Shown here one piece after another: positions 14,172 to 14,510 of a stretch of 14,510 bases of DNA; position 1 is the first letter of the stretch, and the number at the start of each line of letters is the position of its first letter. The position numbers and the translations under genes were made by a program. The DNA lies in contig DCGS01000081.1 of assembly GCA_002314645.1 (NCBI GenBank), forward strand, positions 6,345 through 20,854, given 5' to 3'. The notes beneath the pieces were generated by a model that was not told the DNA's origin, made no database searches, and saw nothing but the letters and a program-made list of their open reading frames with translations. The stretch comes from Ruminococcaceae bacterium UBA1772 (GTDB lineage Bacteria; Bacillota; Clostridia; Oscillospirales; Acutalibacteraceae).

Positions 14172-14357
14172 ATGAAGGATATGATTATTAAACTTATTAA
14201 ATTTGCTCTTGTTTTTGTTCTTTTAGCTGTAATTGGACTTTTAGCAGTAGGCATTTGCGTCATCAATCCATGGAATACACCTGCAATCTTCAAGCGTAAT
14301 TACCCAGAGTGGTTTGCAGCTCATCCATTCCTTGATGCTATTATTAGCGTAGACTAA
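14172..14357 (+). CDS. Small single-span membrane protein, unknown function
   Basis: This is a 61-residue protein: a lysine-bearing start (MKDMIIKLIK), one hydrophobic span (about residues 10-32), then a short aromatic-rich tail with NPWNTPAIFKRNYPEWF that probably lies outside or along the membrane. The ATG at 14172 has AAAAGGAG 11 nt upstream. An upstream ATG at 14112 in the same frame lies before the predicted mRNA start and is rejected. The gene is a stand-alone unit with its own promoter (14101-14130) and terminator (14365-14398), which supports real expression. I do not recognise the family. A type I toxin-like peptide is conceivable from size, membrane span and the neighbouring hairpin unit, but nothing proves it. 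Confidence 0.75.
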   Translation: MKDMIIKLIKFALVFVLLAVIGLLAVGICVINPWNTPAIFKRNYPEWFAAHPFLDAIISVD

Positions 14358-14364
14358 TGATATT

Positions 14365-14398
14365 TACGGTTGCCTATAAATGGCAACCGTATTTTTTT
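14365..14398 (+). terminator. Terminator of the small membrane protein gene
   Basis: A perfect 10-bp stem, TACGGTTGCC with GGCAACCGTA, has a 7-nt loop and is followed directly by seven T. It begins 8 bp after the stop codon. Confidence 0.94.
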
Positions 14399-14408
14399 GA
14401 AAAAGTGC

Positions 14409-14437
14409 TTGCATTTTCATATCCACTTGTATATAAT
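14409..14437 (+). promoter_or_regulatory. Promoter of the initiator tRNA gene
   Basis: TTGCAT (14409-14414), a 17-bp spacer and a perfect TATAAT (14432-14437) lead to a start near 14444, about 27 nt before the mature tRNA 5' end. Confidence 0.8.
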
Positions 14438-14470
14438 GTATTAGCACACGGGGAATAAATCCCTATATAT

Positions 14471-14510
14471 CGCAGGGTAGAGCAGGTGGTAGCTCGTCGG
14501 GCTCATAACC
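14471..14510 (+). tRNA. Initiator tRNA-fMet(CAT), 5' part only, cut by window end
   Basis: The first 40 nt of a tRNA are present: acceptor strand CGCAGGG, TA, D stem GAGC with loop AGGTGGTA and GCTC, then anticodon stem TCGGG and loop CTCATAA with anticodon CAT at 14504-14506. A 5' C in place of G, and three G bases at the end of the anticodon stem, are hallmarks of the initiator tRNA used to start translation. The 3' half lies beyond the window, so the C1-A72 mismatch cannot be checked. Confidence 0.93.

Noticed and set aside
1..14510. Insertion sequences, CRISPR repeats, prophage or integrase genes
   Set aside because: No transposase-like or integrase-like translation and no regularly spaced direct repeats were seen; base composition and gene style are even across the window.

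Overview
The window reads as an A+T-rich chromosomal segment of a Gram-positive bacterium of the Clostridia type (Bacillota). The reasons are the gene orders rpsF-ssb-rpsR and glmU-pth-mfd, strong AGGAGG-type ribosome sites on most genes, near-consensus sigma-A promoters, and many short intrinsic terminators. It is mostly housekeeping DNA. I see no mobile element, phage gene or CRISPR array. Family names come from motif recognition in the translations; no database search was possible.

Left part (1-3720): the 3' part of a gene for a degenerate P-type-ATPase-like membrane protein runs rightward into a 34-bp bidirectional terminator. Facing it are three leftward genes, rpsF, ssb and rpsR, with prfB (release factor 2) upstream. 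The rpsF promoter has perfect consensus boxes, and its -35 box contains the prfB stop codon. prfB is read in one continuous frame, and the usual RF2 frameshift site looks repaired.

Middle (3685-10286): a rightward cluster starts with a zinc-finger plus DUF2628-like membrane protein, followed 1 nt later by glmU, then pth, then the transcription-repair coupling factor mfd. Cell-wall precursor synthesis, recycling of stalled peptidyl-tRNA and rescue of stalled RNA polymerase are thus adjacent, as in B. subtilis, but the genes that lie between them there are absent. A strong hairpin separates pth from mfd, and a bidirectional terminator ends mfd.

Right part (10292-14510): a leftward two-gene ABC exporter cassette is divergent from a rightward unit. 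That unit encodes a lysine-rich membrane-anchored coiled-coil protein of unknown function and a YibE/F-family membrane protein, with a strong terminator between them. The last 0.7 kb is unusually dense in signals. It holds a consensus promoter whose -10 box contains the YibE/F stop codon and which drives a roughly 190-nt noncoding RNA ending in a strong terminator. Next come a second hairpin unit with its own terminator, a 61-residue one-span membrane protein with its own promoter and terminator, and a promoter leading into an initiator tRNA gene cut by the window edge. The noncoding RNA and the hairpin/small-protein pair are the best candidates for something not yet described.
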